Shown here: positions 34,768 to 43,506 of the stretch, in pieces | Layout: each line of letters opens with the position of its first letter | How positions within the stretch are numbered: position 1 is the first letter of the stretch | Assembly: GCF_031979925.1 (NCBI RefSeq) | Contig: NZ_DALZFB010000003.1 | Span: 186,001-250,000 of the forward strand | Direction: 5' to 3' | DNA from: Pseudescherichia sp031979925 | GTDB taxonomy: Bacteria > Pseudomonadota > Gammaproteobacteria > Enterobacterales > Enterobacteriaceae | DNA length: 64,000 bases | Made by a program: the position numbers and the translations under genes | Notes under the pieces: model-generated | What the model was told of the DNA's origin: nothing | The model's input: the letters and a program-made list of their open reading frames with translations, nothing else | The model's database searches: none

Positions 34768-35859
34768 ATGAAAATGAAAACCTCTGCCCTGGCCCTCTGC
34801 GTGGCAATGGTGCTGAGCGGCTGCAATACCACCCAGTCCGCCAGCGCAAAACCGGCCGCCGAGGCGCAAAAACCGCAGGCAGCGGCAGCGCAGCAGACTA
34901 ACGTCGTGAAGCGCGAACTGGCGGAGGGCGTCTATGAGCTGGCGTTAAGCCCGGCGGGTGACGCGCTATACGTGGCCAGCGCAGAAGGATTTAAAGATGT
35001 GCAGGGCGGGGTGGTCTACAAGCTCGATCCTAAAACCTTAAAAACGATCGGATCGACCCATACCGATCTGAAAAACTTCGGTATGGATATCGCCCCGGAC
35101 GGTAAAACTGTTTACGTCACCAACTCGCTGGACGCGGGCATCAGCGCCATCAACACCGCAGACGGCAAGGTACTGGCGCGGGCGATCTTCCCGGAGCGTA
35201 ATAAAGAGGGCTTCCCGTACGGTGCGCGTCAGGTGCTACTGCATAACGGCCTGCTCTACATCGGCGCGGTAGCCGACCCGGCGCTGATGTGGGTGGTGGA
35301 TGCGAAAACCATGAAGCTGAAAACGCGCATCAAAAACACCGGTAAATGGATGACCGGCCTGCACTACTCCGAGCAGACCCAGCGCATCTATGCTGCCAAC
35401 GGCGGCGGTGAGATCCTGGTCATTAACCCGCGCACTAACCGTGTGGAAAAACGCTGGAAGCCGCTGGGCGAAAAAGAGGCCCTGCTGCTTAACTTCGCAG
35501 AGGACAGTGCCACCGGCCGCCTGTTCGTGACCGATAACTCAAAGGCAAAAACCACCCTGGTGCTGGATATCCATACCGGCAAGGTGATCAAGCAGCTTGA
35601 CGTCGGTGACTCTCTGTCGGTGAAGTTCAACCCGAAACGCAACGAGATCTACATCAGCCAGCGTGAGTCCGGCAAGCTGCTGAGCCTCGACGGCACCACC
35701 TACGCGGTTAAACAGTCGTGGGATCTGCCGCCGAACCCGAACAGCCTGCTGGTCTCTGCCGACGGCCAGACCCTCTATGTCACCGTCAAGCAGGCCTTCA
35801 ATAAAGATCACTCGACCAACGGTCCGGACAGCGTTGTCCGCATCGCCCTGAATCAGTAA
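34768..35859 (+). CDS. YncE-like beta-propeller lipoprotein
   Basis: Protein of 363 residues. The ATG at 34768 gives the signal peptide MKMKTSALALCVAMVLSGC with lipobox LSGC at Cys19, and AAGGA lies 8 bp before it; earlier in-frame ATGs at 34735 and 34759 fit less well. A low-complexity Ala/Gln linker (about 20-50) leads to YVTN-type repeats (GDALYVAS, GKTVYVTNSLD, TGRLFVTDNS, GQTLYVTVKQ), forming a seven-bladed propeller. YncE of E. coli is similar, iron-regulated and next to a TonB-dependent receptor, but is not a lipoprotein. Here too a receptor gene follows. Function unknown; a metal or ligand-handling partner of the receptor is possible. Confidence 0.82.
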   Translation: MKMKTSALALCVAMVLSGCNTTQSASAKPAAEAQKPQAAAAQQTNVVKRELAEGVYELALSPAGDALYVASAEGFKDVQGGVVYKLDPKTLKTIGSTHTDLKNFGMDIAPDGKTVYVTNSLDAGISAINTADGKVLARAIFPERNKEGFPYGARQVLLHNGLLYIGAVADPALMWVVDAKTMKLKTRIKNTGKWMTGLHYSEQTQRIYAANGGGEILVINPRTNRVEKRWKPLGEKEALLLNFAEDSATGRLFVTDNSKAKTTLVLDIHTGKVIKQLDVGDSLSVKFNPKRNEIYISQRESGKLLSLDGTTYAVKQSWDLPPNPNSLLVSADGQTLYVTVKQAFNKDHSTNGPDSVVRIALNQ

Positions 35860-35866
35860 TCCAACC

Positions 35867-35890
35867 GGCCCGGCAACGGGCCATTTTTTT
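35867..35890 (+). terminator. Terminator after the lipoprotein gene
   Basis: GGCCCG-GCAA-CGGGCC followed by A and seven T, 8 bp after the stop. The receptor gene starts 23 bp later, so it depends on read-through or its own promoter. Confidence 0.88.
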
Positions 35891-35912
35891 AACCACGCTC
35901 TCGTATGAGTTA

Positions 35913-38123
35913 ATGATGCAACCTATAAAAAATAACGCTCTCACTTTGCGCAAGTCCTTGCTTGCGCTGGCTATCGGCGCGGTAGCCCATTCAGCGCAGG
36001 CTGAAGCCGCTGACACCAGCAAGACCAATCAGGAAGATACCATTGTGGTGCAGGCAGCACCGGTCAGCGAGTTTACGCCCGGCGGTGATGTGCCGGTTCC
36101 TGCTTATCTGGACGGTCAGGTAGCCCATGGCGGCCGTCTGGGGATGCTCGGCGAGCAGAAGGCGATGGACGTGCCCTTTAACGTCATCGGCTATACCGCC
36201 AAAGCGGTAGAGGATCTGCAGGCCAAAACCATTGCCGACGTGGTGCGCAACGATGCAGGCGTCCAGCCGGTGCAGGGCTACGGCAACTCCGCCGAAACCT
36301 ACCGCATTCGTGGCTTTAAGCTCGATGGCGACGACATGACCATGAGCGGCCTGCCGGGCGTGGTACCGCGTCAGGTAGTGGATACCCAGATGATCGAGCG
36401 TGTCGAGATCTTCAAAGGTGCCAACGGTCTGCTGAACGGCGCGGCGGGCAGCGGTGTGGGTGGGATGATCAACCTTGAGCCTAAGCATGCGGAAGATACC
36501 CCCACGACCCGCGTGGGCGTCGACTACACCAGCCAGGCGATGGTCGGCGGCTCGCTGGATCTGGGGCGTCGTTTTGGCGATAACAACCAGTTTGGCACGC
36601 GCATTAACCTGCTGCATCGCGAGGGTGAAGCCCCGCTGGATCACGATCGCCGCCGTACCACGCTGGCCTCGATCGGCCTCGACTACCGGGGCGATCGCCT
36701 GCGCACCTCGCTGGATGCGGCCTACCAGAAGAAGACCTTCCACGGCAGCGGCATGGGCGTCAATATTACCGGCGTAGATTTCATTCCCGACGTGCCGGAT
36801 CCCAGCACGAACTACAGCCAGACGTGGAGCTACAACGACATCGACAACCAGTTTGGTGTGGCCCGCGCCGAGTATGATCTGACCGACGCCTGGACCGCCT
36901 ATGCCGCTGCGGGTGCGCAACAGGCCCATGAAATTGGAACCTACAGCTCGCCGAAGCTGCTCAACGCCAACGGTGATGCGACGGCAAGCCGTCTGGATAC
37001 CAACCGCTATATCGATGCTAACAGCGGCATGCTGGGCCTGCGCGGTAATCTCGATACCGGCTTTGTCTCGCATAAAATTAACGTTGGCTATTCGGCGCTG
37101 ATCAAACGCGACAGAACCGCATGGCGGATGTCCTCCGCTGCTGCCAACCCGACCATCAACATCTACCATCCGAGCGATGTGGCAATGCCGCCTGTGACGA
37201 GCTTTGGCGGCAACTATGGCGATCCGCGTACCACCAGCCGGAACCGTACTCAGGGCTGGCTGCTGAGCGATACCCTGGGCGTGCTGGATGACAGCCTGCT
37301 CTTCACCGTTGGCGCGCGTAACCAGAAGGTAGTGGTGCGCAACTACAACAACGCCACGGGAGCGGAACAGAGTGACTCCCGCTATGAAGAGAGCCGCTGG
37401 ATGCCAACCTACGGCGTGGTCTATAAGCCGTGGGAAGAGCTGTCGCTCTACGCCAACCATACCGAAGCCTTGCAGCCGGGCGCCGTCGCTCCGAGAAGCG
37501 CCTCTAACTTCGGTCAGAGCACCGGCATTGCCCACTCGAAGCAGAATGAGGTCGGGGTGAAGATCGACTACGGTCGCATCGGCGGTACCCTGGCGCTGTT
37601 TGAGATCAAAAAACCCTCTGCCATTCAGTACGGTACGGATGGTCCCTACAAGCTTGACGGTGAGCAGCGTAACCGCGGCCTGGAGCTGAACGTCTTTGGC
37701 GAGCCGGTGCTCGGCCTGCGCCTGAACGGCAGCGCCACCTGGGTCAACGCGGAGATGACCAAAACGCAGAACGGACTCAACGACGGCAAAGATGCTATCG
37801 GTGTCCCGAGCGTCTTTATGGTGTTTGGCGCAGAGTACGACATTAAGCCGGTAGAGGGCCTGACGGCAACAGCGCGCGTGAACCACTCCGGCTCGCAATA
37901 TGCCAACGCCGCCAACACCAAAAAGCTGGATGACTACACCACGCTGGATCTGGGCGTTCGCTACCGGACCCGCCTGAATCAGGATGCCAACGAGATGGTG
38001 TGGCGCGTGGGCGTGGATAACGTGACCAACGAGAAGTACTGGTCCGGCGTCGAAGATCTGGGCACCTACATCTTCCGGGGCGATCCGCGCACGCTGAAGG
38101 TCTCCATGAGCTACGACTTCTAG
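35913..38123 (+). CDS. TonB-dependent siderophore receptor, unassigned ligand
   Basis: Outer-membrane receptor of 736 residues. A signal peptide (LLALAIGAVAHSAQA) is followed by a TonB box (DTIVVQA), a plug domain with AETYRIRGFKLDGDD and RVEIFKGANGLLNG, and a 22-strand barrel ending SYDF. The plug is of the siderophore-receptor type seen in ferrichrome and pyoverdine-type receptors. The start is ATG at 35913 or 35916; no strong ribosome site is seen. It lies between the lipoprotein gene and the iroN-like gene, in an iron-regulated block. The siderophore cannot be told from the sequence alone. Confidence 0.88.
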   Translation: MMQPIKNNALTLRKSLLALAIGAVAHSAQAEAADTSKTNQEDTIVVQAAPVSEFTPGGDVPVPAYLDGQVAHGGRLGMLGEQKAMDVPFNVIGYTAKAVEDLQAKTIADVVRNDAGVQPVQGYGNSAETYRIRGFKLDGDDMTMSGLPGVVPRQVVDTQMIERVEIFKGANGLLNGAAGSGVGGMINLEPKHAEDTPTTRVGVDYTSQAMVGGSLDLGRRFGDNNQFGTRINLLHREGEAPLDHDRRRTTLASIGLDYRGDRLRTSLDAAYQKKTFHGSGMGVNITGVDFIPDVPDPSTNYSQTWSYNDIDNQFGVARAEYDLTDAWTAYAAAGAQQAHEIGTYSSPKLLNANGDATASRLDTNRYIDANSGMLGLRGNLDTGFVSHKINVGYSALIKRDRTAWRMSSAAANPTINIYHPSDVAMPPVTSFGGNYGDPRTTSRNRTQGWLLSDTLGVLDDSLLFTVGARNQKVVVRNYNNATGAEQSDSRYEESRWMPTYGVVYKPWEELSLYANHTEALQPGAVAPRSASNFGQSTGIAHSKQNEVGVKIDYGRIGGTLALFEIKKPSAIQYGTDGPYKLDGEQRNRGLELNVFGEPVLGLRLNGSATWVNAEMTKTQNGLNDGKDAIGVPSVFMVFGAEYDIKPVEGLTATARVNHSGSQYANAANTKKLDDYTTLDLGVRYRTRLNQDANEMVWRVGVDNVTNEKYWSGVEDLGTYIFRGDPRTLKVSMSYDF

Positions 38124-38212
38124 GTAAAGGAGTCTGCATTGGCGGCGCAAATATGAAGGAATTAAGGATATTCAGGTAAGAAATAAGAAGATTGCGCCGC
38201 CATATACAAAAT

Positions 38213-38231
38213 AATAATAGTTATCATTATC
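38213..38231 (+). promoter_or_regulatory. Fur box before the iroN-like gene
   Basis: aataatagttatcattatc matches the 19-bp Fur consensus at 15 of 19 positions by hand count. It lies 44 bp upstream of the start codon. Confidence 0.82.
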
Positions 38232-38274
38232 ATGCTCATTCTCAAAATATGGCAAAAAAATGGAGAAGAGTGGC

Positions 38275-40464
38275 ATGGTTGTAAGTAACCTTTTCAAAAA
38301 GCGTCCGCTGGCGCTGGTATTATCCTCCTGTCTGAGCGTTAGCGCCTGGGCGGTAGACGATGTAGCGGTGGACGACGGTGAAGAGATGGTGGTACATGCC
38401 ACCGCAGAGCAGGAGCTTAAGCAGCAACCCGGCGTGTCGATCATCACCGCCGAGGATATTAAAAAAGAGCCGCCGGTGAACGACCTGTCGGCCATCATCC
38501 GTAAAATGCCGGGGGTTAACCTGACCGGCAACAGCGCCTCCGGTAGCCGGGGCAACAATCGACAGATCGATATTCGCGGCATGGGTCCGGAGAACACCCT
38601 AATCCTGATCGACGGGGTGCCGGTAACCTCCCGCAACGCCGTGCGCTACAGCTGGCGCGGCGAGCGCGATACCCGTGGCGACAGTAACTGGGTGCCGGCG
38701 GAGCTGGTGGAGCGCATCGAAGTGATCCGTGGCCCGGCAGCGGCGCGCTACGGCTCCGGCGCAGCGGGCGGCGTGGTGAACATCATCACCAAACGACCCA
38801 CCAACGACTGGCACGGCGCGCTCTCCCTCTACACTAACCAGCCAGAGAACGACAAAGAGGGGGCAACCAAACGCGCCAACTTCGATCTCAGCGGGCCGCT
38901 GGCAGGCGATGCGCTGACCATGCGCCTCTACGGCAACCTCAATAAAACCGACGCCGATGCCCAGGATATCAATACCGCCCAGAACGGCTCCTACGCCGCC
39001 GGACGAGAAGGGGTGCGTAACAAAGATATTAACGGCCAGCTATCATGGAAAATCACCCCCACGCAGATCCTTGATTTCGACTATGGCTACAGCCGTCAGG
39101 GTAATATCTACGCCGGTGATACCCAGTACAGCAACGGTAACCTCAGCCCCAACGGGCTGGTTAATACGCTCTACGGCGACGAAACCAACCGCATGTACCG
39201 CCAGAACTATGGCCTGACCCATAACGGCATCTGGGAGTGGGGCCAGTCGAAGGTCGGCGTCTACTACGAAAAAACCAACAACACTCGCCTGCAAGAGGGA
39301 TCTACTGGCCGCGTCGAAGGGATGATCAACAGCGACACCTATGACACCAGCCGTCTTGAGACCTGGCGCAGCACCGGCGAGGTAAACATTCCCGTCACGC
39401 TGTGGGTCGATCAGACCGTGACGCTGGGGGCAGAGTGGGAGCGCGAGGCGCTGAACGATCCGGCCTCAATGTCCGCCACCGACGCAACGGGGATCGCAAT
39501 CGGCAACGTTGCGGGCAACCCGGCCGATCGCGACAGCAAAAACAGCGCCGAGACCACCGCCGTCTACTTCGAGGACAATATCGAAGCCGCGCCGGGGACC
39601 TTTATCATTCCAGGCATCCGTCTCGACTACCACAATAAGTTTGGTACTAACTGGAGTCCGTCGCTGAACGTCTCTCAGGATCTGGGGGAAGACTTCAAGC
39701 TGAAGGCGGGGATCGCCCGGGCCTATAAAGCGCCGAACCTCTACCAGTCCAGCGAGGGCTATCTGCTCTCGACGCGCGGCAATGGCTGTCCGAATAACAT
39801 CGCCACCGGCAGCTGTTATCTGCTGGGCAACAACGATCTCGACCCGGAAACCAGCGTTAATAAAGAGATTGGCCTTGAGTTCAGCCGCAGCGGCTACGTA
39901 GCGGGTATCACGTACTTCCGTAACGACTATAAAAACAAGATCGTTGCCGGGACGGACGTACTGGGTTACGCCTCTAACGGTTACAACATCCTGCAGTGGG
40001 AAAACGGTGGCAAAGCGGTAGTAGAAGGGCTGGAGGGCAACCTGAGCATTCCGCTGGTTGAGGATACGCTGACCTGGCGTACCAACGGCACCTACATGAT
40101 CCAGTCGGAAAACAAAGATACCGGTAACCCGCTCTCGGTGATCCCGGAGTACACCGTCAATACCATGCTTGACTGGCAGGTCACTGACAAGCTCTCTACC
40201 AACGTTAACTGGACGATGTATGGTCGCCAGAAGCCGCGTGAATACGCGGAGATTCGCACTGAGACCGGCACGCTGGCCACCAACGAGGTGGGCGCGTACT
40301 CCATCGTCGGCCTGAACGCCAACTACCAGTTGACGAAAAGCCTGCTGCTCAACGGCGGGATCAATAACCTGTTTGATAAGCGTCTCTATCGTGAGAACGA
40401 AGGCGCATCGACCTATAACGAGCCGGGCCGCGCCTACTATGCTGGCGTCACTCTGTCGTTCTGA
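38275..40464 (+). CDS. iroN: Catecholate siderophore receptor, IroN-like
   Basis: Outer-membrane TonB-dependent receptor of 729 residues. The start at 38275 has GGAGAAGAG just upstream and gives the signal peptide ending SVSAWA. The TonB box is EEMVVHA. The plug region (QQPGVSIITAEDIKKEPPVNDL, then MGPENTLILIDGVPVTSRN and YSWRGERDTRGD broken up) follows IroN more closely than FepA as I recall both, and the end NEPGRAYYAGVTLSF also matches IroN. Expected ligands are glucosylated enterobactin (salmochelin) and enterobactin or its linear forms. No iroBCDE genes lie nearby, so it would use siderophores made elsewhere. Confidence 0.85.
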   Translation: MVVSNLFKKRPLALVLSSCLSVSAWAVDDVAVDDGEEMVVHATAEQELKQQPGVSIITAEDIKKEPPVNDLSAIIRKMPGVNLTGNSASGSRGNNRQIDIRGMGPENTLILIDGVPVTSRNAVRYSWRGERDTRGDSNWVPAELVERIEVIRGPAAARYGSGAAGGVVNIITKRPTNDWHGALSLYTNQPENDKEGATKRANFDLSGPLAGDALTMRLYGNLNKTDADAQDINTAQNGSYAAGREGVRNKDINGQLSWKITPTQILDFDYGYSRQGNIYAGDTQYSNGNLSPNGLVNTLYGDETNRMYRQNYGLTHNGIWEWGQSKVGVYYEKTNNTRLQEGSTGRVEGMINSDTYDTSRLETWRSTGEVNIPVTLWVDQTVTLGAEWEREALNDPASMSATDATGIAIGNVAGNPADRDSKNSAETTAVYFEDNIEAAPGTFIIPGIRLDYHNKFGTNWSPSLNVSQDLGEDFKLKAGIARAYKAPNLYQSSEGYLLSTRGNGCPNNIATGSCYLLGNNDLDPETSVNKEIGLEFSRSGYVAGITYFRNDYKNKIVAGTDVLGYASNGYNILQWENGGKAVVEGLEGNLSIPLVEDTLTWRTNGTYMIQSENKDTGNPLSVIPEYTVNTMLDWQVTDKLSTNVNWTMYGRQKPREYAEIRTETGTLATNEVGAYSIVGLNANYQLTKSLLLNGGINNLFDKRLYRENEGASTYNEPGRAYYAGVTLSF

Positions 40465-40471
40465 TAGCGAG

Positions 40472-40495
40472 GGCTGGCGGCAACGCCAGCCTTTT
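40472..40495 (+). terminator. Terminator after the iroN-like gene
   Basis: GGCTGGCG-GCAA-CGCCAGCC followed by TTTT, 7 bp after the stop codon. Confidence 0.88.
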
Positions 40496-40564
40496 CGTCT
40501 GCTTGCTACCGGTAACGCTAAGTGTTAAAAGATGCCCCTTTATTAAAATAGACAGGGGTAGGGC

Positions 40565-41959
40565 GTGAAAAACGCGTCAATCGCATCTGGCCAACAACAG
40601 GCAGATGGCGCGTCGGGAAGTGGGCCGACGCTGCAACGGGGTTTGCAAAACCGTCATATTCAACTTATCGCGCTGGGCGGTGCTATCGGTACCGGGCTGT
40701 TTTTGGGCATCGGGCCTGCGATTCAGATGGCCGGGCCAGCGGTACTGCTGGGCTACGGCATTGCCGGGATTATCGCCTTTCTGATTATGCGCCAGCTGGG
40801 CGAGATGGTGGTCGAGGAGCCGGTCTCCGGTTCATTCTCACACTTTGCCTGGAAATACTGGGGTCCCTTCGCGGGCTTCCTCTCCGGCTGGAACTACTGG
40901 GTGATGTTTGTGCTGGTGGGCATGGCCGAGTTGACCGCAGCGGGCATCTATATGCAGTACTGGCTGCCGGACGTGCCGACGTGGGTCTGGGCCGCCGTGT
41001 TCTTTATCATCATCAACGCTGCCAACCTGGTTAACGTCCGCCTCTACGGCGAGATGGAGTTCTGGTTTGCGCTGATCAAGGTGCTGGCGATTATCGCGAT
41101 GATCGGCTTTGGCCTGTGGCTGCTCTTCTCCGGCCACGGCGGCGAACGCGCTACCTTCGATAACCTCTGGCAGCATGGCGGCTTCCTCGCCACCGGCTGG
41201 CATGGACTGATTATGTCCCTGGCGGTGATCATGTTCTCCTTCGGCGGCCTGGAGCTGATCGGCATTACCGCCGCCGAGGCGCGCGATCCGCAGACCACGA
41301 TTCCGAAAGCGGTTAACCAGGTAGTCTACCGTATCCTGATCTTCTATATCGGCTCGCTGGTGGTGCTGCTGGCGCTCTATCCGTGGGTGGATGTCAAAGC
41401 CGACAGCAGCCCGTTCGTGATGATTTTCCACGAGCTGGACAGCAACGTCGTCGCCTCGGCGCTGAACTTTATCATCCTGGTGGCCTCGCTCTCGGTGTTT
41501 AACAGCGGCGTCTACTCCAACAGCCGGATGCTGTTTGGCCTCTCGGTGCAGGGCAACGCCCCGGCGTTTTTAACCCGCGTTAACGCGCGTGGCGTGCCGG
41601 TAAACTCGCTGTTTCTCTCCGCAGGCATTACCTCGCTGGTGATCCTGATTAACTACCTGCTGCCGAAAGAGGCCTTTGGCCTGCTGATGGCGCTGGTGGT
41701 CGCAACGCTGCTGCTGAACTGGATCATGATCTGCCTCGCGCACCTCAAGTTCCGCGCGGCGATGCGTCGTCAGGGCCGTGAGACTCAGTTTAAAGCGCTG
41801 CTCTATCCGGCGAGCAACTATATCTGCATCGCCTTTTTAGTGCTGATTCTCGGCCTGATGTGCACCATCGACGGCATGCGGATGTCCGCCATCCTGCTGC
41901 CGGTGTGGATCGCTTTCCTGTTTATTGCCTTTAAACTGCTGCGCCGCAAGGCACGCTAA
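40565..41959 (+). CDS. pheP: Phenylalanine permease PheP
   Basis: Inner-membrane APC-family transporter of 464 residues with 12 hydrophobic segments that imports phenylalanine with protons. The start is GTG at 40565. GGAIGTGLFLGIGPAIQMAGP and GLELIGITAAEARDP are the family signatures, and the sequence tracks E. coli PheP along its length; only the polar N-terminal 25 residues differ clearly. In E. coli ybdG and nfsB follow; here ybdG is absent and a sugar operon takes its place. Confidence 0.95.
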   Translation: MKNASIASGQQQADGASGSGPTLQRGLQNRHIQLIALGGAIGTGLFLGIGPAIQMAGPAVLLGYGIAGIIAFLIMRQLGEMVVEEPVSGSFSHFAWKYWGPFAGFLSGWNYWVMFVLVGMAELTAAGIYMQYWLPDVPTWVWAAVFFIIINAANLVNVRLYGEMEFWFALIKVLAIIAMIGFGLWLLFSGHGGERATFDNLWQHGGFLATGWHGLIMSLAVIMFSFGGLELIGITAAEARDPQTTIPKAVNQVVYRILIFYIGSLVVLLALYPWVDVKADSSPFVMIFHELDSNVVASALNFIILVASLSVFNSGVYSNSRMLFGLSVQGNAPAFLTRVNARGVPVNSLFLSAGITSLVILINYLLPKEAFGLLMALVVATLLLNWIMICLAHLKFRAAMRRQGRETQFKALLYPASNYICIAFLVLILGLMCTIDGMRMSAILLPVWIAFLFIAFKLLRRKAR

Positions 41960-41993
41960 TCTTCTGCCCGGCTACATAGCGCGCGGTTCTGCC

Positions 41994-42121
41994 TTTGTAG
42001 GCCGGATAAGCGTCAGCGCCACCCGGCGCACCGCTATTGCCCGGCGGCGCTCCGCCTGCCGGGCCTACACATTGCACGGTCTGCCGTTGTAGGCCGGGTA
42101 AGCATCAGCGCCACCCGGCGT
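41994..42121. repeat. BIME with three REP units
   Basis: Three REP palindromes: tttgtaggccggataagcg at 41994, an inverted copy at about 42039-42069 (ending gccgggcctaca) and a third at about 42087-42120. They follow pheP and precede the operator region of the sugar operon. Confidence 0.88.
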
Positions 42122-42184
42122 TCTGGATATAATTTATCGTGACCCCTCTCCCAGATCTCATTTAACCCGCAGGCAAACTGTTTT

Positions 42185-42228
42185 GTAATCGATTACTTTT
42201 CTATTGACCGCTTTTTGTAATCGATTAC
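42185..42228. promoter_or_regulatory. Twin palindromic operators of the sugar operon
   Basis: The perfect 12-bp palindrome gtaatcgattac occurs at 42185-42196 and 42217-42228. Flanks tttt and tttt are also shared (ttttgtaatcgattactttt). Centres are 32 bp apart, close to three helical turns. A central CG is typical of LacI-family operators, and the LacI-family gene at 45.8 kb is the obvious binder. Confidence 0.82.
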
Positions 42229-42250
42229 TTTTCACAGGTGAGGCGATAAA

Positions 42251-43492
42251 ATGGTGTCTACAACCGAAAGTAGCGGAAAAGGGCAGGTGCAGTATCGACT
42301 GCTCGTACCCAGACTGTCCCTGATGATGTTTCTCCAGTTCTTTATCTGGGGAAGCTGGTCCGTCACGCTGGGTCTCGTCATGACCCAGCACAATATGGCT
42401 CTGCTGATTGGCGACGCCTTTTCAGCCGGGCCTATCGCCTCGATTCTCTCGCCGTTTGTGCTGGGGATGCTGGTGGATCGCTTCTTCGCCTCGCAGAAGG
42501 TGATGGCGGTGATGCACCTCGCCGGGGCGGCTATTCTCTGGTTTGTTCCGCAGGCGCTGATTGCCCAGAACGGCGCGCTGCTGATTGGCCTGCTGTTTGG
42601 CTATACGCTCTGCTATATGCCAACCCTGGCGCTAACCAATAACATTGCCTTCCATAGTCTGGCGAACGTCGATAAGACCTTCCCGGTGGTGCGCGTGTTT
42701 GGCACCATCGGCTGGATCGTGGCGGGGATATTTATCGGCGTCACCGGCATCGCGGCGAGCGTCAACATCTTTATGGTAGCAGCTGCCTGTTCGGTGTTGC
42801 TGGCGCTCTATAGCCTGACGCTACCGCATACCCCTGCACCCGCTAAAGGTCTGCCGGTAGCGGTACGCGATCTCTTCTGCGCCGATGCCTTCGCCCTGTT
42901 AAAAACGCGCCACTTTTTTGTTTTCTCGCTCTGCGCCATGCTCATCTCCGTGCCGCTCGGTACCTACTACGCCTATACCGCCTCATACCTTGCGGACGCC
43001 GGGATAGGGGATGTCAGCACCGCGATGTCCTTCGGCCAGATGTCCGAGATCGTCTTTATGCTGGTCATCCCGCTGCTGTTCCGCCGTCTTGGCGTGAAGT
43101 ACATGCTGCTGATCGGTATGTTTGCCTGGTTCGTGCGCTACGCCTTCTTCGCCCTCGGGGTAAGTGAAGAGACGCGCTTCCTGCTCTATCTCGGTATTTT
43201 GCTGCACGGCATCTGCTACGACTTCTTCTTTGTCGTAGGCTTTATCTATACCGACCGCGTGGCAGGAGCAAAGGTTAAAGGCCAGGCGCAAAGCATGATC
43301 GTTATGTTCACCTACGGTATCGGGATGCTGCTTGGTTCGCAGATCTCCGGCGCGCTCTATAACCGGCTGGTGGCTGGGCAGGCCGTGCCCGAGGCGTGGG
43401 TGACCTTCTGGTGGATCCCGGCCGTCGCCGCTGCCGCTATCGCGCTGGTATTCCTGTTTACATTCAAATATGACGACAACGAGCGGGCTTAA
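42251..43492 (+). CDS. MFS transporter of the nucleoside:H+ symporter (NupG-like) family
   Basis: Inner-membrane protein of 413 residues with 12 hydrophobic segments. LMMFLQFFIWGSWSVTLG and the loop between segments 8 and 9 follow the NupG/XapB/YegT family. Members of this family carry nucleosides or, where linked with sugar dehydrogenases, sugars or glycosides. It is first of a three-gene operon behind the twin operators; its stop codon shares a base with an ATG 5 codons before the likely start of the next gene. Confidence 0.87.
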   Translation: MVSTTESSGKGQVQYRLLVPRLSLMMFLQFFIWGSWSVTLGLVMTQHNMALLIGDAFSAGPIASILSPFVLGMLVDRFFASQKVMAVMHLAGAAILWFVPQALIAQNGALLIGLLFGYTLCYMPTLALTNNIAFHSLANVDKTFPVVRVFGTIGWIVAGIFIGVTGIAASVNIFMVAAACSVLLALYSLTLPHTPAPAKGLPVAVRDLFCADAFALLKTRHFFVFSLCAMLISVPLGTYYAYTASYLADAGIGDVSTAMSFGQMSEIVFMLVIPLLFRRLGVKYMLLIGMFAWFVRYAFFALGVSEETRFLLYLGILLHGICYDFFFVVGFIYTDRVAGAKVKGQAQSMIVMFTYGIGMLLGSQISGALYNRLVAGQAVPEAWVTFWWIPAVAAAAIALVFLFTFKYDDNERA

Positions 43493-43506
43493 TGGTGGAG
43501 GATGGT

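Noticed and set aside
35991..38150. A 719-codon open frame antisense to the TonB-dependent receptor gene
   Set aside because: It mirrors the codons of a clear receptor gene, has no ribosome-binding site and gives a His/Ala/Gly-rich sequence without known features; long antisense frames are common in GC-rich codon usage.
38275..40464. Naming the receptor fepA because of nearby ybdK, as in E. coli
   Set aside because: The plug and C-terminal residues follow IroN more closely, and entD and fes are not adjacent.
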